A DNA stretch of 64,000 bases from Pirellulales bacterium (GTDB lineage: Bacteria > Planctomycetota > Planctomycetia > Pirellulales > Thermoguttaceae), in NCBI GenBank assembly GCA_016931995.1, contig JAFGDS010000070.1, positions 1 to 64,000 of the forward strand, given 5' to 3'. The notes under the pieces were generated by a model that saw only the letters and a list, made by a program, of their open reading frames with translations, searched no databases and was not told where the DNA came from. Positions within the stretch are counted from its first letter, which is position 1; each line of letters begins with the position of its first letter. This document shows, piece after piece, positions 37,509 to 47,200 of the stretch. Both the position numbers and the translations under genes were made by a program.

Positions 37509-38540
37509 ATGGAACGTCGTCGCGTCCGGCGCGGTTTCACGCTCGTGGAACTGCTTGTCGTCATCGCCATTATTGGCGTCCTCATCGCGTTGCTCCTGCC
37601 CGCCGTCCAGGCCGCCCGCGAGGCGGCCCGGCGCGTGCAGTGCGGCAACCACATTCGGCAGCTCGGCCTGGCCATGCTCAATTTCCACAATCAGTACGAC
37701 CATTTCCCGTCGGGCGGTTGGGGATATCGCTGGGGACCCCATCCGGGACGCGGCGTGGGCAAGGATCAGCCGGGCGGTTGGGGATATGCCATTCTCAACT
37801 ACATTGAGGGAAACGCCTTGGCGTCCCTCGGAACCGACGTTCATCCCAACGATTTCACCAGCACGAAGCTCTTGCAGGCGAACAAGGTCATCAACTCCAC
37901 GCCGCTGGTCATCTGGTATTGTCCTTCGCGGCGCGCGGCGAAGGCCTATCCCATGAATAGCATCTCGTATGTGCGGAAACCGTTTCTCTGCGATACGTTG
38001 ACGGAGGGCGCCCGCAACGACTACGCGGCGAACGCCGGCGAGAATATTCCCTGGATTCCCGATGCCGGCTACGGCGGGGTCTACGCGTTTGGGCCGGGTC
38101 CCAATTACAGCTACGCGGAATCGCTGACCTACAAGTTTCCGCCCGTTGAGGAGTGCACGGGGATCGTCTACGTTCGCGGCGATTTCCGGATCGCGGACGT
38201 CACGGACGGAACGACGAACACGTACATGATCGGCGAGAAGTACGTTACACCCGACCACTACGAGACCGGTATTTCGGTGGGCGACGATCAGGGACCGTAC
38301 AACTCGGACGAGCGCGACATCGTCCGCTGGGCACGCAGCGGGGCAACGTTCCTTCAGCCCATGCAAGACCGCCCGGGCGCGGACTACACGTGGCGGTACG
38401 GCAGCGCCCATCCCGGCGGCTTCAATATGGTGATGTGCGACAACTCGGTTCGCCTGATTAGCTACAATATCGACCAGGTGGTTCACTGCGCCCTGTCCAA
38501 CCGCATGGACGGAACCGCCGTCCGAGCCGAGGACCTTTAG
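37509..38540 (+). CDS. DUF1559 pseudopilin-like protein
   Basis: A 343-residue DUF1559 protein. ATG 37509 follows GGGGGAA. The pilin-like segment is [20 protein letters not shown], then [20 protein letters not shown]. The C-terminal H-X9-DG motif is altered to [12 protein letters not shown] (Asn for Gly). It is a paralogue of the proteins at 24304 and 56216 but is not next to them. Probable envelope pseudopilin-like role. Confidence 0.92.
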   Translation: MERRRVRRGFTLVELLVVIAIIGVLIALLLPAVQAAREAARRVQCGNHIRQLGLAMLNFHNQYDHFPSGGWGYRWGPHPGRGVGKDQPGGWGYAILNYIEGNALASLGTDVHPNDFTSTKLLQANKVINSTPLVIWYCPSRRAAKAYPMNSISYVRKPFLCDTLTEGARNDYAANAGENIPWIPDAGYGGVYAFGPGPNYSYAESLTYKFPPVEECTGIVYVRGDFRIADVTDGTTNTYMIGEKYVTPDHYETGISVGDDQGPYNSDERDIVRWARSGATFLQPMQDRPGADYTWRYGSAHPGGFNMVMCDNSVRLISYNIDQVVHCALSNRMDGTAVRAEDL

Positions 38541-38604
38541 CGGGTCCGCCCCGGTGGGACCTCCCGCCGATTCGCGATACCCCGGTCAATACACGGGGGA
38601 GGTG

Positions 38605-38630
38605 CCCTGCCCACGCTCGCCGTGGGCATG
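38605..38630. repeat. Family E palindrome
   Basis: Hairpin arms (C)CTGCCCACG and CGTGGGCATG around CTCGC, with a GGTGCC head. It is the same family as the copies at 25657-25681 and 52781-52805. Confidence 0.75.
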
Positions 38631-38756
38631 TTTTTGCGCCCCCCTCCTTTGGAGTGCGACGACTTGCCGCCGCTGTCGTCGGGCGCCATGTAGCACGGCC
38701 GCCCTCGGCTGTGGTACTCTAAGCCACGGCAAAACAAACCATCCCCTCACCCCCGA

Positions 38757-38782
38757 CCCCTCTCCCGCGAGCGGGAGAGGGG
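38757..38782. repeat. Family C palindrome
   Basis: CCCCTCTCCCG and CGGGAGAGGGG form a perfect hairpin with loop CGAG. It is preceded by CCCTCACCCCCGA, the usual family C leader. It lies 30 bases before the next gene's start. Confidence 0.85.
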
Positions 38783-38812
38783 AGAGTGGCCCCGAACGCG
38801 CGAGGTAACAAA

Positions 38813-40432
38813 ATGGCTCGATCCGTCGTGTTTCTCATGTTGGCCCTCGCCGCGTGGCTGGCCTGCCCGGCGGACGTGGCCGCGGGACCGGAAGAATACT
38901 TCGCCATCCAAGTGGTCGATCGCGAGACGGGCCGCGGCGTGCCGCTCGTGGAACTCCGCACCGTGCACGGCGTTCGGTACGTGACGGACAGCAACGGGCT
39001 AGTGGCCTTCCACGAGCCGGGCTTGATGGGCAAGACGGTCTTCTTCTACGTCACCAGCCACGGCTACGAGTACCCCAAGGACGGGTTTGGCTACGCCGGG
39101 ACGCGGCTCGACGTGACGGCTGGAGGCCAGGCCGTCGTGAAGATCGACCGCGTGAATGTCGCCGAGCGGCTCTACCGCGTCACCGGGGCGGGCATCTACC
39201 GCGACAGCCTCCTGCTGGGCCGACCGGTACCCACGAAACAGCCGGTCATCAACGCCCTGGTCTTCGGCTCCGACAGCGTCATTTCGATCGAGTACCGTGG
39301 CAAGATCCACTGGTTCTGGGGCGACACGAGCCGGCCGTCGTATCCGCTGGGCAATTTCCACGTGCCCGGAGCCACGTCCACTCCGCCCGAGAGCGGCGGG
39401 CTCGATCCCGCTCGGGGCGTCGATCTGGAATACTTCCTCGACAAATCCGGCTTCGCCAAGCCCACTGCCGAGATGCCCGGCGAGGGCCCCACGTGGATCG
39501 ACGGCGTCGTGGTGCTCGCGGACGCCGACGGCCGCGAGCGGATGTTCGCCAAGTACGTCAAGATCGCCCCGCCGATGCGGGTGTACGAGAGAGGGCTGGT
39601 CGAGTGGAACGACGAGAAGGAGCAATTCGAGAAGCGGCTGGCGCTGGACATGGCCGCGCCGGTGTGTCCGGTCGGTCATACCTTTTTGCACGCCGACGGG
39701 ACGACGCAATACGTGTACTGCTGCGACGCCTATCCACTCGTGCGCGTGCCGGCCGATCCGGAGGGCCTGCTCGACCCCGCCCGGTACGAGACCTACACCT
39801 ACTTCAAGCCCGGCAGTCGCGAGGACAAGCCCGAGCTGGACCGCGACGCCCAGGGCAAGCTCCGTCTGGCGTGGAAGCGCGACGCCTTGCCGATGACGGA
39901 AGACCGCGAGGCCCAGCTCGTCAAGTCGGGCAAGCTCGCCGAGGACGAGGCGTGGTTTGGCTTGCGCGACCTGATCGACGGCAAACGGGTGCGGATCGCC
40001 CGAAGCAGCGTCTATTGGAACGAATACCGCAAGCGATGGATCATGATCGGCCTGGAGATCATGGGCACGTCCGTGCTGGGCGAAATCTGGTACGCCGAGG
40101 CCCCCGAGCCGTTGGGCCCCTGGCGCAACGCCCGGAAGATTGTCACCCACGATCGCTACAGTTTCTACAATCCGAAACAACACCCCATGTTCGCCCAGGA
40201 AGGCGGCCGGATCATCTACTTCGAGGGAACGTACACCAACACCTTCTCGGGCAACCCGGACCAGACGCCGCGTTACGACTACAACCAGGTGATGTACCGG
40301 CTCGATCTGGCCGACCCCCGTCTGCGTCTGAAGTCGGTGGGCGCCACTGGCTCCGCCAGCGCGTCAATCCCGGCAGCCCCTGGCACGGGCAAAGCCAGTG
40401 GCACACGTGCGCCCGCCGACCGGCGGGAATAG
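38813..40432 (+). CDS. Secreted DUF4185-like beta-propeller protein with repeat-derived tail
   Basis: A 539-residue exported protein; ATG 38813 follows GAGG and the signal peptide is VVFLMLALAAWLACPADVAA. A carboxypeptidase-regulatory-like beta domain comes first (IQVVDRETGRGVPLVELRTV). The rest resembles the DUF4185 five-bladed propeller group: VISIEYRGKIHWFWGDTSRP, AEAPEPLGPW and IIYFEGTYTNTF. That fold is shared with many glycosidases, but no catalytic assignment can be made. From about residue 508 (SVGATGSASASIPAAPGTGK) the sequence is translated family B repeat, followed by a short tail, so the original C-terminus has been replaced. Confidence 0.7.
   Translation: MARSVVFLMLALAAWLACPADVAAGPEEYFAIQVVDRETGRGVPLVELRTVHGVRYVTDSNGLVAFHEPGLMGKTVFFYVTSHGYEYPKDGFGYAGTRLDVTAGGQAVVKIDRVNVAERLYRVTGAGIYRDSLLLGRPVPTKQPVINALVFGSDSVISIEYRGKIHWFWGDTSRPSYPLGNFHVPGATSTPPESGGLDPARGVDLEYFLDKSGFAKPTAEMPGEGPTWIDGVVVLADADGRERMFAKYVKIAPPMRVYERGLVEWNDEKEQFEKRLALDMAAPVCPVGHTFLHADGTTQYVYCCDAYPLVRVPADPEGLLDPARYETYTYFKPGSREDKPELDRDAQGKLRLAWKRDALPMTEDREAQLVKSGKLAEDEAWFGLRDLIDGKRVRIARSSVYWNEYRKRWIMIGLEIMGTSVLGEIWYAEAPEPLGPWRNARKIVTHDRYSFYNPKQHPMFAQEGGRIIYFEGTYTNTFSGNPDQTPRYDYNQVMYRLDLADPRLRLKSVGATGSASASIPAAPGTGKASGTRAPADRRE
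40345..40400. repeat. Family B inverted pair inside the DUF4185-like gene
   Basis: CACTGGCTCCGCCAGCG (40345-40361) and CACGGGCAAAGCCAGTG (40384-40400) flank a spacer containing CAATCCCGGCA. The whole pair is translated in frame. A family C copy follows the stop at 40443-40466. Confidence 0.8.
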
Positions 40433-40769
40433 CGGTTTCCGCCCCCTCCCGCCAGTGGGAGAGGGGATGGTCGGGTGCGGACATTTGGCAAGACGCGCGG
40501 GCTCGTCGAGGGGCGGGGCGTGCCTAAGGCTCCCGTTGTGGCGGTTGTTCGCGTCATGCGGCATGTAGGGGCTTTCATGGCTGTAGCGGAAAGGCCCGTT
40601 TTTGGGGAATGTCCGGCGGTTTCGGTCGATTCTCGGTTGTAGGCCTTCTTCGGCGCATTCCGGATTTGCCGAGGATAGGGCCCGCGGGCCGATGGTCCAC
40701 GCGGCGCGGCGTCGCGGGAGTCGGCAGCGGATCGGCTGCGTCGCAACCACCCCGAGTGGCCCCCGCCGC
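40433..40769. other. Intergenic region before the WD40 gene
   Basis: Contains a family C palindrome (40443-40466, CCCCTCCC with GGGAGAGGGG). No promoter stands out. Confidence 0.4.
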
Positions 40770-42782
40770 ATGAAAGACATGCCCAGCGAATTCCCCCGCC
40801 TTGCCACGCCCCGTCCGGACGCTTCGGCCGGCGTCGCGCCGCGTCGCCGGCCGCCGAAGCGGCGGCTGCGCTGTCCGTTGTGCGGCAATCCGATCGAAGC
40901 GGACGCGGCGGCCGACGAGGTGGTGTGCGCGGCGTGCGGGTTTGTGGTCCGATTGCGTTTGACAAATCCATCGGGCAACGCGGCGGCCGAGGCAAAAGAC
41001 AAGCTCGAAAGCTGGCTGGACGGCGATCCGATCGCGCCGCGACGCATTACGGAGCGGGAGCGGCTCTGGGCGTGGTGCCGAAAGCGGCCGTGGTTGTCGC
41101 TGACCGTCGCGATGACCACGGCGGCCGTGCTTGCCGTGGCGGTCGCCGGCGCCACGGGCTATTGGTACGCGTCGCGCCAGTTGAGCGAAGCGCAAGACAC
41201 GACGCGCGAGTCGGAACGGCGCCGACAGCAGGCCGAGTTGATCGCCGCCGAGCAGGCCCGCCTCGCGCAAGAGCAGGAGCAGCAGGCCCTGGCCGAGACC
41301 GCCGCGCGCAAGCAAGCCGAACAGGAGCGCCGCGAGGCGGAGCGCCAGCGTCTGGAAGCGCAGCGGCAGCGTCAGATCGCCGAGCGGAAGCAACGCGAAT
41401 CGGAGCGGCTCGGACGACTCGCGCTGGCGAGGCAGCTCATTGAGGATTCGCAAAAGAGCCTTGCCGAAAACCCGTTCTACAGCGTGTTTCAGGCCCAGGA
41501 GTCGATCCGCGTCATGTTGGGCGAGGGCCGGTCTCCGGATCGGCGGGCCGAGCAAGCCCTGCGCGACGCGCTGTCGCTGGTGGGCGGCCAGATGCTCCAC
41601 GGCCACCGCGGCGGGATCCACGCGATCGCCGTCAGCCGCGCCGGCCGATGGCTCGTCACCGGCGGCCAGGACAAGGTTGCCCGGCTCTGGGACATGAACG
41701 CCCCCGAGCGGGCGCCGATCGCGTTGACCGGTCACCAGGGATGGATCAGTTGCGCGGTCTTCGGACCGAACGACCGGTGGCTCGTCACGACCGACTTCGA
41801 CGGGGCGGCGCGGCTGTGGGACCTGTCGGCCGCCGACCCGAGCGCGGCGCCGACCGTTTTGCAGGGACACGAGGGACGCGTCACCGTGGCGGCGATCAGC
41901 CCGGACGGACGCTGGCTCTTGACCGCCGGCGGCAGTTACGACGCCGACGATAATACGGCTCGGCTCTGGGATCTCGCGGACCGCGACCCTGGCCGCCGCG
42001 TCGTCGAGCTGCGCGGGCACGCGCGGCCGATTCTGGCGGCCACCATCACGCCGGATGGACATTGGGCCGTGACGGCCGGGCAGGACAAGACGATACGTCT
42101 GTTCGACCTGACGGCTCGCCACCCCGCGGCCCAGCAGATCATTCTCCGCGGCCACGAGGGCTGGATCAGCGGAGTCGCGGCCAGCCCCAACGGCCGGCTG
42201 CTGGCCACGTGCGGCCACGACGGCGCCGTGTGTCTTTGGGATCTCCGCGAGCCCGATTCGGCGGCGACTCCGGTCGTCCTGCGCGGCCACCAGGGTTGGG
42301 TGAATGCGTTGGCCTTCAGTCCCGACGGCCGATGGCTCGTCTCCGGCAGTTTCGACAATACGGCGCGACTTTGGGATCTTTCCGCGGAGGATCCCGCCGC
42401 CGCCTGCGTCGTCTTCGCCGGGCATGAAGGCCGGATTCAACACGTGGCGTTCAGCCCAGACCAACGTTGGGTCATCACGGGCAGCCACGATAAGACCATC
42501 CGGCTCTGGGATCTGGCGGGCGCGGACCCGGCGGCCGCGCCGGTGATCCTCCGCGGGCACGCGGGACCGATCACCGCGCTGGCGGTTAGCCCGGACGGCA
42601 AATGGCTGGCCAGCGGGAGCACCCAGACGGCGGACGAGCGGGCCAATCCGGTGCGGCTTTGGGATCTCCAATTGGACGACCTTCTCGAGACGGCCCGGCG
42701 CACCGCCGGACACCGCCTGTCCAACGAGGTGCGACGCCAACTCCTTTTGGAGGCCGCCCAACACAGCGAGTCGCTCAAGTAG
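40770..42782 (+). CDS. Membrane-anchored WD40-repeat protein with zinc ribbon
   Basis: A 670-residue protein. Residues about 29-58 form a zinc ribbon (CPLCGNPIEADAAADEVVCAAC, two CxxC knuckles; written here only to show the spacing of 15). A membrane span follows near 108-130 (LSLTVAMTTAAVLAVAVAG), then a charged coiled coil to about 215. The C-terminal 400 residues contain about seven WD40 blades, each ending like VARLWDMNAPE, AARLWDLSAAD or IRLWDLAGAD. Related planctomycete proteins carry a kinase domain ahead of the propeller; none is present here. It is probably an interaction scaffold. Confidence 0.85.
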   Translation: MKDMPSEFPRLATPRPDASAGVAPRRRPPKRRLRCPLCGNPIEADAAADEVVCAACGFVVRLRLTNPSGNAAAEAKDKLESWLDGDPIAPRRITERERLWAWCRKRPWLSLTVAMTTAAVLAVAVAGATGYWYASRQLSEAQDTTRESERRRQQAELIAAEQARLAQEQEQQALAETAARKQAEQERREAERQRLEAQRQRQIAERKQRESERLGRLALARQLIEDSQKSLAENPFYSVFQAQESIRVMLGEGRSPDRRAEQALRDALSLVGGQMLHGHRGGIHAIAVSRAGRWLVTGGQDKVARLWDMNAPERAPIALTGHQGWISCAVFGPNDRWLVTTDFDGAARLWDLSAADPSAAPTVLQGHEGRVTVAAISPDGRWLLTAGGSYDADDNTARLWDLADRDPGRRVVELRGHARPILAATITPDGHWAVTAGQDKTIRLFDLTARHPAAQQIILRGHEGWISGVAASPNGRLLATCGHDGAVCLWDLREPDSAATPVVLRGHQGWVNALAFSPDGRWLVSGSFDNTARLWDLSAEDPAAACVVFAGHEGRIQHVAFSPDQRWVITGSHDKTIRLWDLAGADPAAAPVILRGHAGPITALAVSPDGKWLASGSTQTADERANPVRLWDLQLDDLLETARRTAGHRLSNEVRRQLLLEAAQHSESLK

Positions 42783-42810
42783 CCAGCCGTCGGAACGCCA
42801 TTAGGTCCGG

Positions 42811-42909
42811 CTACTGGTGGTGCTGATGGAGCACGACGTCGCCCACGACGAGGCAAATGAGGCTGAACACGATCAAGATGATCGCCTGGGCGATGTTTGC
42901 CGAGAGCAT
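42811..42909 (-). CDS. Possible 32-residue membrane peptide
   Basis: A short leftward frame encodes one strongly hydrophobic segment (IAQAIILIVFSLICLVVGD) with a His-rich C-terminus (VVLHQHHQ). No good ribosome binding site precedes ATG 42909. The coherent hydrophobic helix with a polar tail argues for a small membrane protein, but a chance frame is possible. Confidence 0.3.
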   Translation of the reverse strand: MLSANIAQAIILIVFSLICLVVGDVVLHQHHQ

Positions 42910-43191
42910 GGGGAATGTCGCTTGAGCAAGGGGATTAGGACGCACGTCGTCGGGGCAGCGACCTGCCCGGCCGCGCGTGTCATCGACCGGACGGCCGGCT
43001 CGTCTGAAGCGACCGACGGGCGTGCGGTCTAATCGGCCCAAGCCGCCGTCGGAAACCAACCGATCGGGCTTGCGCCGTTGGCGCAGGCGATCGAACCGCG
43101 GCGGCTCGCTCGTCGATCGCGGCGAAGAGCCTGGTTTGAAGTTCGCCCACGCCCTGCGCCGCCCCGCGCGCCCGGAGCTTGCCGCCAACGC
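42910..43191. other. Intergenic stretch
   Basis: GC-rich, with no recognised gene, promoter or repeat. Confidence 0.35.
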
Positions 43192-43482
43192 TCAGACCGT
43201 CTCGCTCGCCTCGTCCTCAGGCCCTTTCTCCGATCGAGCGAGGGCGAGGGCCCGTTGGGTGGCGCGGACTTCGATCACTTTCATCTCCAATTCGGCCCGG
43301 GCCTTCCGAACCCATCGGTCCAGATTGTCGCACCACTCGTTGGCTTTCTTGTCGTGCAGGGCGAAGCTGTCGATTTGGTACTCCCGGCAGAGATGCGCGA
43401 TCTGACGCATGTGCGCGGCCAGGTCCAGCAGCCGGAGGGTGAATTGATCGAGCCTCCGCGGATCGTAGGGTTTAAGAGTCAT
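43192..43482 (-). CDS. Small helical protein of unknown function
   Basis: A 96-residue leftward protein (MTLKPYDPRRLDQFTLRLLD). It is almost entirely helical and highly charged (HMRQIAHLCREYQIDSFAL, then RKARAELEMKVIEVRATQRA), suggesting a coiled coil. ATG 43482 is the first in-frame start with homogeneous codon usage; no strong ribosome binding site is visible. I do not recognise a family. Confidence 0.5.
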   Translation of the reverse strand: MTLKPYDPRRLDQFTLRLLDLAAHMRQIAHLCREYQIDSFALHDKKANEWCDNLDRWVRKARAELEMKVIEVRATQRALALARSEKGPEDEASETV

Positions 43483-43844
43483 GTCTGAAGGAGCGTTGGG
43501 GATCGGGCTTCGGGAAGGAAGATGCCCCCATCCTAGCCACAAACTGGGGGTGAGTCGAGCGGTTTTGGTCAAACAATTGTTCAGGAGTAACCCAATTATG
43601 GGGATTGTAATGACAATAATGCGCACAAATTGGCGTGTTTTCTTGTTGCTTTTATGTCATCTATTTGTTACTCTCGGGCGCGCTGAATGCTTAATGGCTG
43701 CTACTTGGTGACGACTTCCAGACGCGGACGGAGTCCCACGATACAACGAACACCAGTTTTTTTGTGTTCAAAACAACGGACATTTTTGCCGCACATATAC
43801 GTTCAAATCAGCGGGAACACCGAGGACATTCGAGGAGATGCGCC
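43483..43844. other. AT-rich regulatory-looking region upstream of the HTH gene
   Basis: Between about 43565 and 43800 the composition drops well below the GC-rich background (for example CAATTATGGGGATTGTAATG and TTTTCTTGTTGCTTTTATG). It lies between divergent genes and probably holds promoters. A short hydrophobic frame (TNWRVFLLLLCHLFVTLGRA, ending at 43711) could be a tiny secreted peptide but is not well supported. Confidence 0.4.
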
Positions 43845-44216
43845 ATGATCGCGCCCACGGTGGTTCGGGAGATCCAGCGTCTGTTGGAGCAAGAGGGTTT
43901 ATCGCAGCGGGCAGTCGCCACGCGGATGGGGGTGAGCCGTGGGACCGTGGGATCCATCGCCAGGGGGAGACGTCACCATCAGCACGATTTCGACGAACTC
44001 GACGAGGACGATCCACCACCCTTCAGCGGTCCGGCCCGGCGGTGCCCCTCTTGTGGGCGATTGGTCCAAATGCCCTGTCTAGCCTGCCGAATTCTGGCGA
44101 TGAAAGAGAAGGGATACTGGGCCGTTGCACGGACCGCATCAGGCCACCAAGGGGAGGGTCGGGATGGGCATGCCGTGGATCGCGTGGGGTTGCCTGGTGG
44201 CGGCCACCGCCTTTGA
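43845..44216 (+). CDS. Small HTH regulator with C-terminal zinc ribbon
   Basis: A 123-residue protein; GAGGAG lies eight bases before ATG 43845. Residues about 5-40 form a helix-turn-helix (LLEQEGLSQRAVATRMGVSR then GTVGSIARG), of the kind found in XRE and resolvase-like recognisers. After an acidic linker there are two cysteine pairs (CPSCGRLVQMPCLAC), a zinc-ribbon-like knuckle. The stop lies 53 bases inside the GH2-like gene, so the two frames overlap and are probably co-expressed. It is a candidate local regulator of that gene. Confidence 0.75.
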   Translation: MIAPTVVREIQRLLEQEGLSQRAVATRMGVSRGTVGSIARGRRHHQHDFDELDEDDPPPFSGPARRCPSCGRLVQMPCLACRILAMKEKGYWAVARTASGHQGEGRDGHAVDRVGLPGGGHRL

Positions 44217-47200
44217 GGCCGTGTCCGCGGTGGAAGACGTCCCGAGGCCCGAGCATCCGAGGCCCGATCTCCGCCGCGACACCTGGGCGACGCTCAATGG
44301 CCCCTGGCAGTTCCGCTTCGATCCGGACGACTGCGGGCTGGACGAGAAGTGGTGGACCGATCCGGCCGGAATGGACCGGCGGATTATCGTTCCGTTCTGT
44401 TGGTCGAGTCGGGCCTCGGGCATCGCCGACCAGAGCGGTCAGAAGATCGGCTGGTACCATTGTCGTTGCACGGCGCCGGAGGCGTGGCGGGGTCGACAGA
44501 TCTGGCTCCGGTTCGGGGCCGTGGACGAGGAGGCGACCGTATGGGTGGACGGCATCGAGGTGGGCCGTCACCAAGGAGGTTCCGCGCCGTTTGAATTCAA
44601 CGTGACCCAACAAGCCGAGCCGGGCCGCCAGACGTCGGTGGTCGTGCGCGTCCGCGGCGCCGGCCAGTCGCGCCACGCGCCGTCTGGCCAGACGCACGCG
44701 CCGACCGACGGCATCTGGCAGACCGTTTGGCTCGAAGCGCGGCCGGTCCGGCACGTCCGCGACGTCCGGCTGGTGCCCAGGCGAATCGGGACGGAATGGT
44801 CGCTGGAGGTGGAAGTCGACGTCGTGGGCCCCGACGGTTCCGCCCAAATCGAACTGGTCTCGCCGGACGGCGCATTTCCGGAGCAGAAGGCCACGTTGAC
44901 GATCCAGGGGGGCGCGGGGCGCGGCCGGTCGTCGATCCTCGTTCCCAACGCCACGCCTTGGTCGCCCGAGCGGCCGCGTCTTTACGATCTCGACGTCCAT
45001 CTCAAGGACGTGCGGGCCGCCGGCGGCGGCGGCGACGAGGACGTGGTGCACACGTACTTTGGCCTGCGGATCATCGAGCGGGGCGATCCGGCCGGCGCGG
45101 GACGCCCGATGGTGTTGCTCAACGGCGAGCCGATTTTCCTTCGGGGCGTCGTGGACCGATCGACGAACCCGGAGGGGTTGTGCACGGCGCCCAGCGAGGC
45201 CGTTCTTCGCCGCGACGTCGAGATCGCCCGGCGGCTGGGCGTCAACCTTCTGCGGACCGGCGCGACAACGCAAGAACCGCGGCGGCTATACTGGGCGGAC
45301 CGGCTTGGCATTCTGGTCATGGCGGACGTGCCGGCGACATGGTCGGCCGACGCGACGACGCAAGAGAGCCGCCAAGAGGCGGTTTGCGCGGCGATCCGTC
45401 GCGATCGGAACCACCCGGCGATTGTCGCGTGGTGTCTTGTTGGCGACGTTGGGCAGCGAGGCGGGCGCGACGCGAAGGCGGACGAGGCGGCGCGGCAATG
45501 GGCCCAGCGGCTCCGGTCCGAGATTAAGGAACGGGTCGACCCGACGCGGCTGGTCGGGGACGACGACCCGCTTTCGCGGAAGGCAGCGGGGAAGGACTTC
45601 GGCATGTGGCGTCTTCTTCTGGACGACTACACGGAGGCGCGACAGCACGTGGAGCGCGTGGTTCGCGGCCTGATCTCGCGGGAGGCGGACCGACGGTCGG
45701 GTTCCACCCCGACGGAGCCGCCGCTTCTCCTTTGCCAGTACGGCGGCGTCGTTCCTGGCGGCGGCGATCGGGACGTCTCGTGGTCGTTTCGATACCTCAC
45801 GACGCTGCTGCGTCAGTTTGATCTGATCCAGGGTTACGTCTACAACGAGTTGACCGACGTCGAATGGGAGCACGACGGGCTGGTGAATTACGATCGGACG
45901 TCGAAGGAGTTCGGCTACGGGGCCTTTGTGACGGGTATGACCGTGGCCGACCTGCAGGGCGCGGATTTCGTCGGTTACGATGCCCCGCCGTTGCTCGTGC
46001 TGGCGCCCGACGAGACGTTTACCCTGCCCGTCTTCGTGAGCCATTATTCCTCGCGGCGCGAAGCGCCGCGGCTCCGCTGGCAGATCGTGGGCATGGACGA
46101 CCTGGGGCAGGACGAATCGACCGAACCCCGCCAGATGCAGACCACGTGGCGGCCGCATTGCGTCACGTTTCAGAAATCCATGACGGTGGCGGTGCCCAGT
46201 CGGCGTCCTTTCGTGGGGGCGTTGACTCTGGAGTTGCTGGACGACCGGGGCGACCGGATCGCGGCAAACTACGTCAATCTGATCGTCCGTCCGTCGGGCG
46301 CGCCGGCCGACGCGGCCGGGGCTTCGCCTCGGCAGTCGCCTCGCGTGGAGGTGTTGGGCCGCCGGCTGGTGGCGCTGCGGTTTTCGCCGGACGACTTCTC
46401 CGCGTTTCGAGCCGACCAGCCCATGACGCATTGGCTGACCCCGCGGAGCCGGTTTTTTGGATACGGCCACTGCGAAGTGGAGTACCGGATCGCTTTGCCC
46501 GAGTTCGTCCGCGACGCGGTTCCCGTGCAGGTCGTGCTCATGGCCGAGTTGGCCACCAAGGCCCGGGACGAGCGGCTCGACTGGCCCGCCCAACGACGCG
46601 AGTCGGACTGTCCGCAGACGGAGCATCGGAAGTATCCTGGCAAGATCGCCGCGCGGCTGGCGGGCAAACCGTTGTGGCGGTTCGACCTGCCCGACGACCC
46701 CGCCGACTCCCGCGGCGTTCTCTCCCACGAGCAGCGCTGGCAACACGGCAGCTACGGATACCTCGTTCATCAGCGGGTGGATCTCTTCGGCGAGGCGGCA
46801 TTTCGGGACCAGTGGCGATCGTCGGACAACGTGCCGCTGGTTTTCGAGGCGGTCGAAGACGAGAAGGACGGGAAGCCGGTGGCCCACGGGCTGAGCCTGT
46901 TTGGCGAGCGGCTCGGGCGGTACCCGATGGATCCGACGCTTGTCGTCGCGACCTCGGACGACCTGCGGCGACCGCCGGGCTGGACGTCGTTCGAGTCCGT
47001 GGCGGTGAACCGTTTGCTGGACCGGGTGCGCCGCGAGACGGGCGCGGCCACGGCGGCGGCGGGCGGTCACGTCTGGCGCTACGCGACACAGCGGCCCGAG
47101 CCGGACTGGCTCGTTTCCGAGGCGTCCACCGCGTCGTGGCGGACCGGCTCGAGCGCCTTCGGACAGCCCGGCACGCCCGGCGTTCGCGTCCGAACGGACT

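Noticed and set aside
40575-42764. Long leftward frame of 729 codons opposite the WD40 gene
   Set aside because: Antisense of WD40 repeats; its apparent repeats simply mirror the propeller blades.
43600-43711. Tiny hydrophobic frame (RTNWRVFLLLLCHLFVTLGR)
   Set aside because: It looks like a signal peptide but has no ribosome binding site and ends 18 residues after the hydrophobic stretch begins to break up. The AT-rich composition makes chance likely, so it is only mentioned in the intergenic note.
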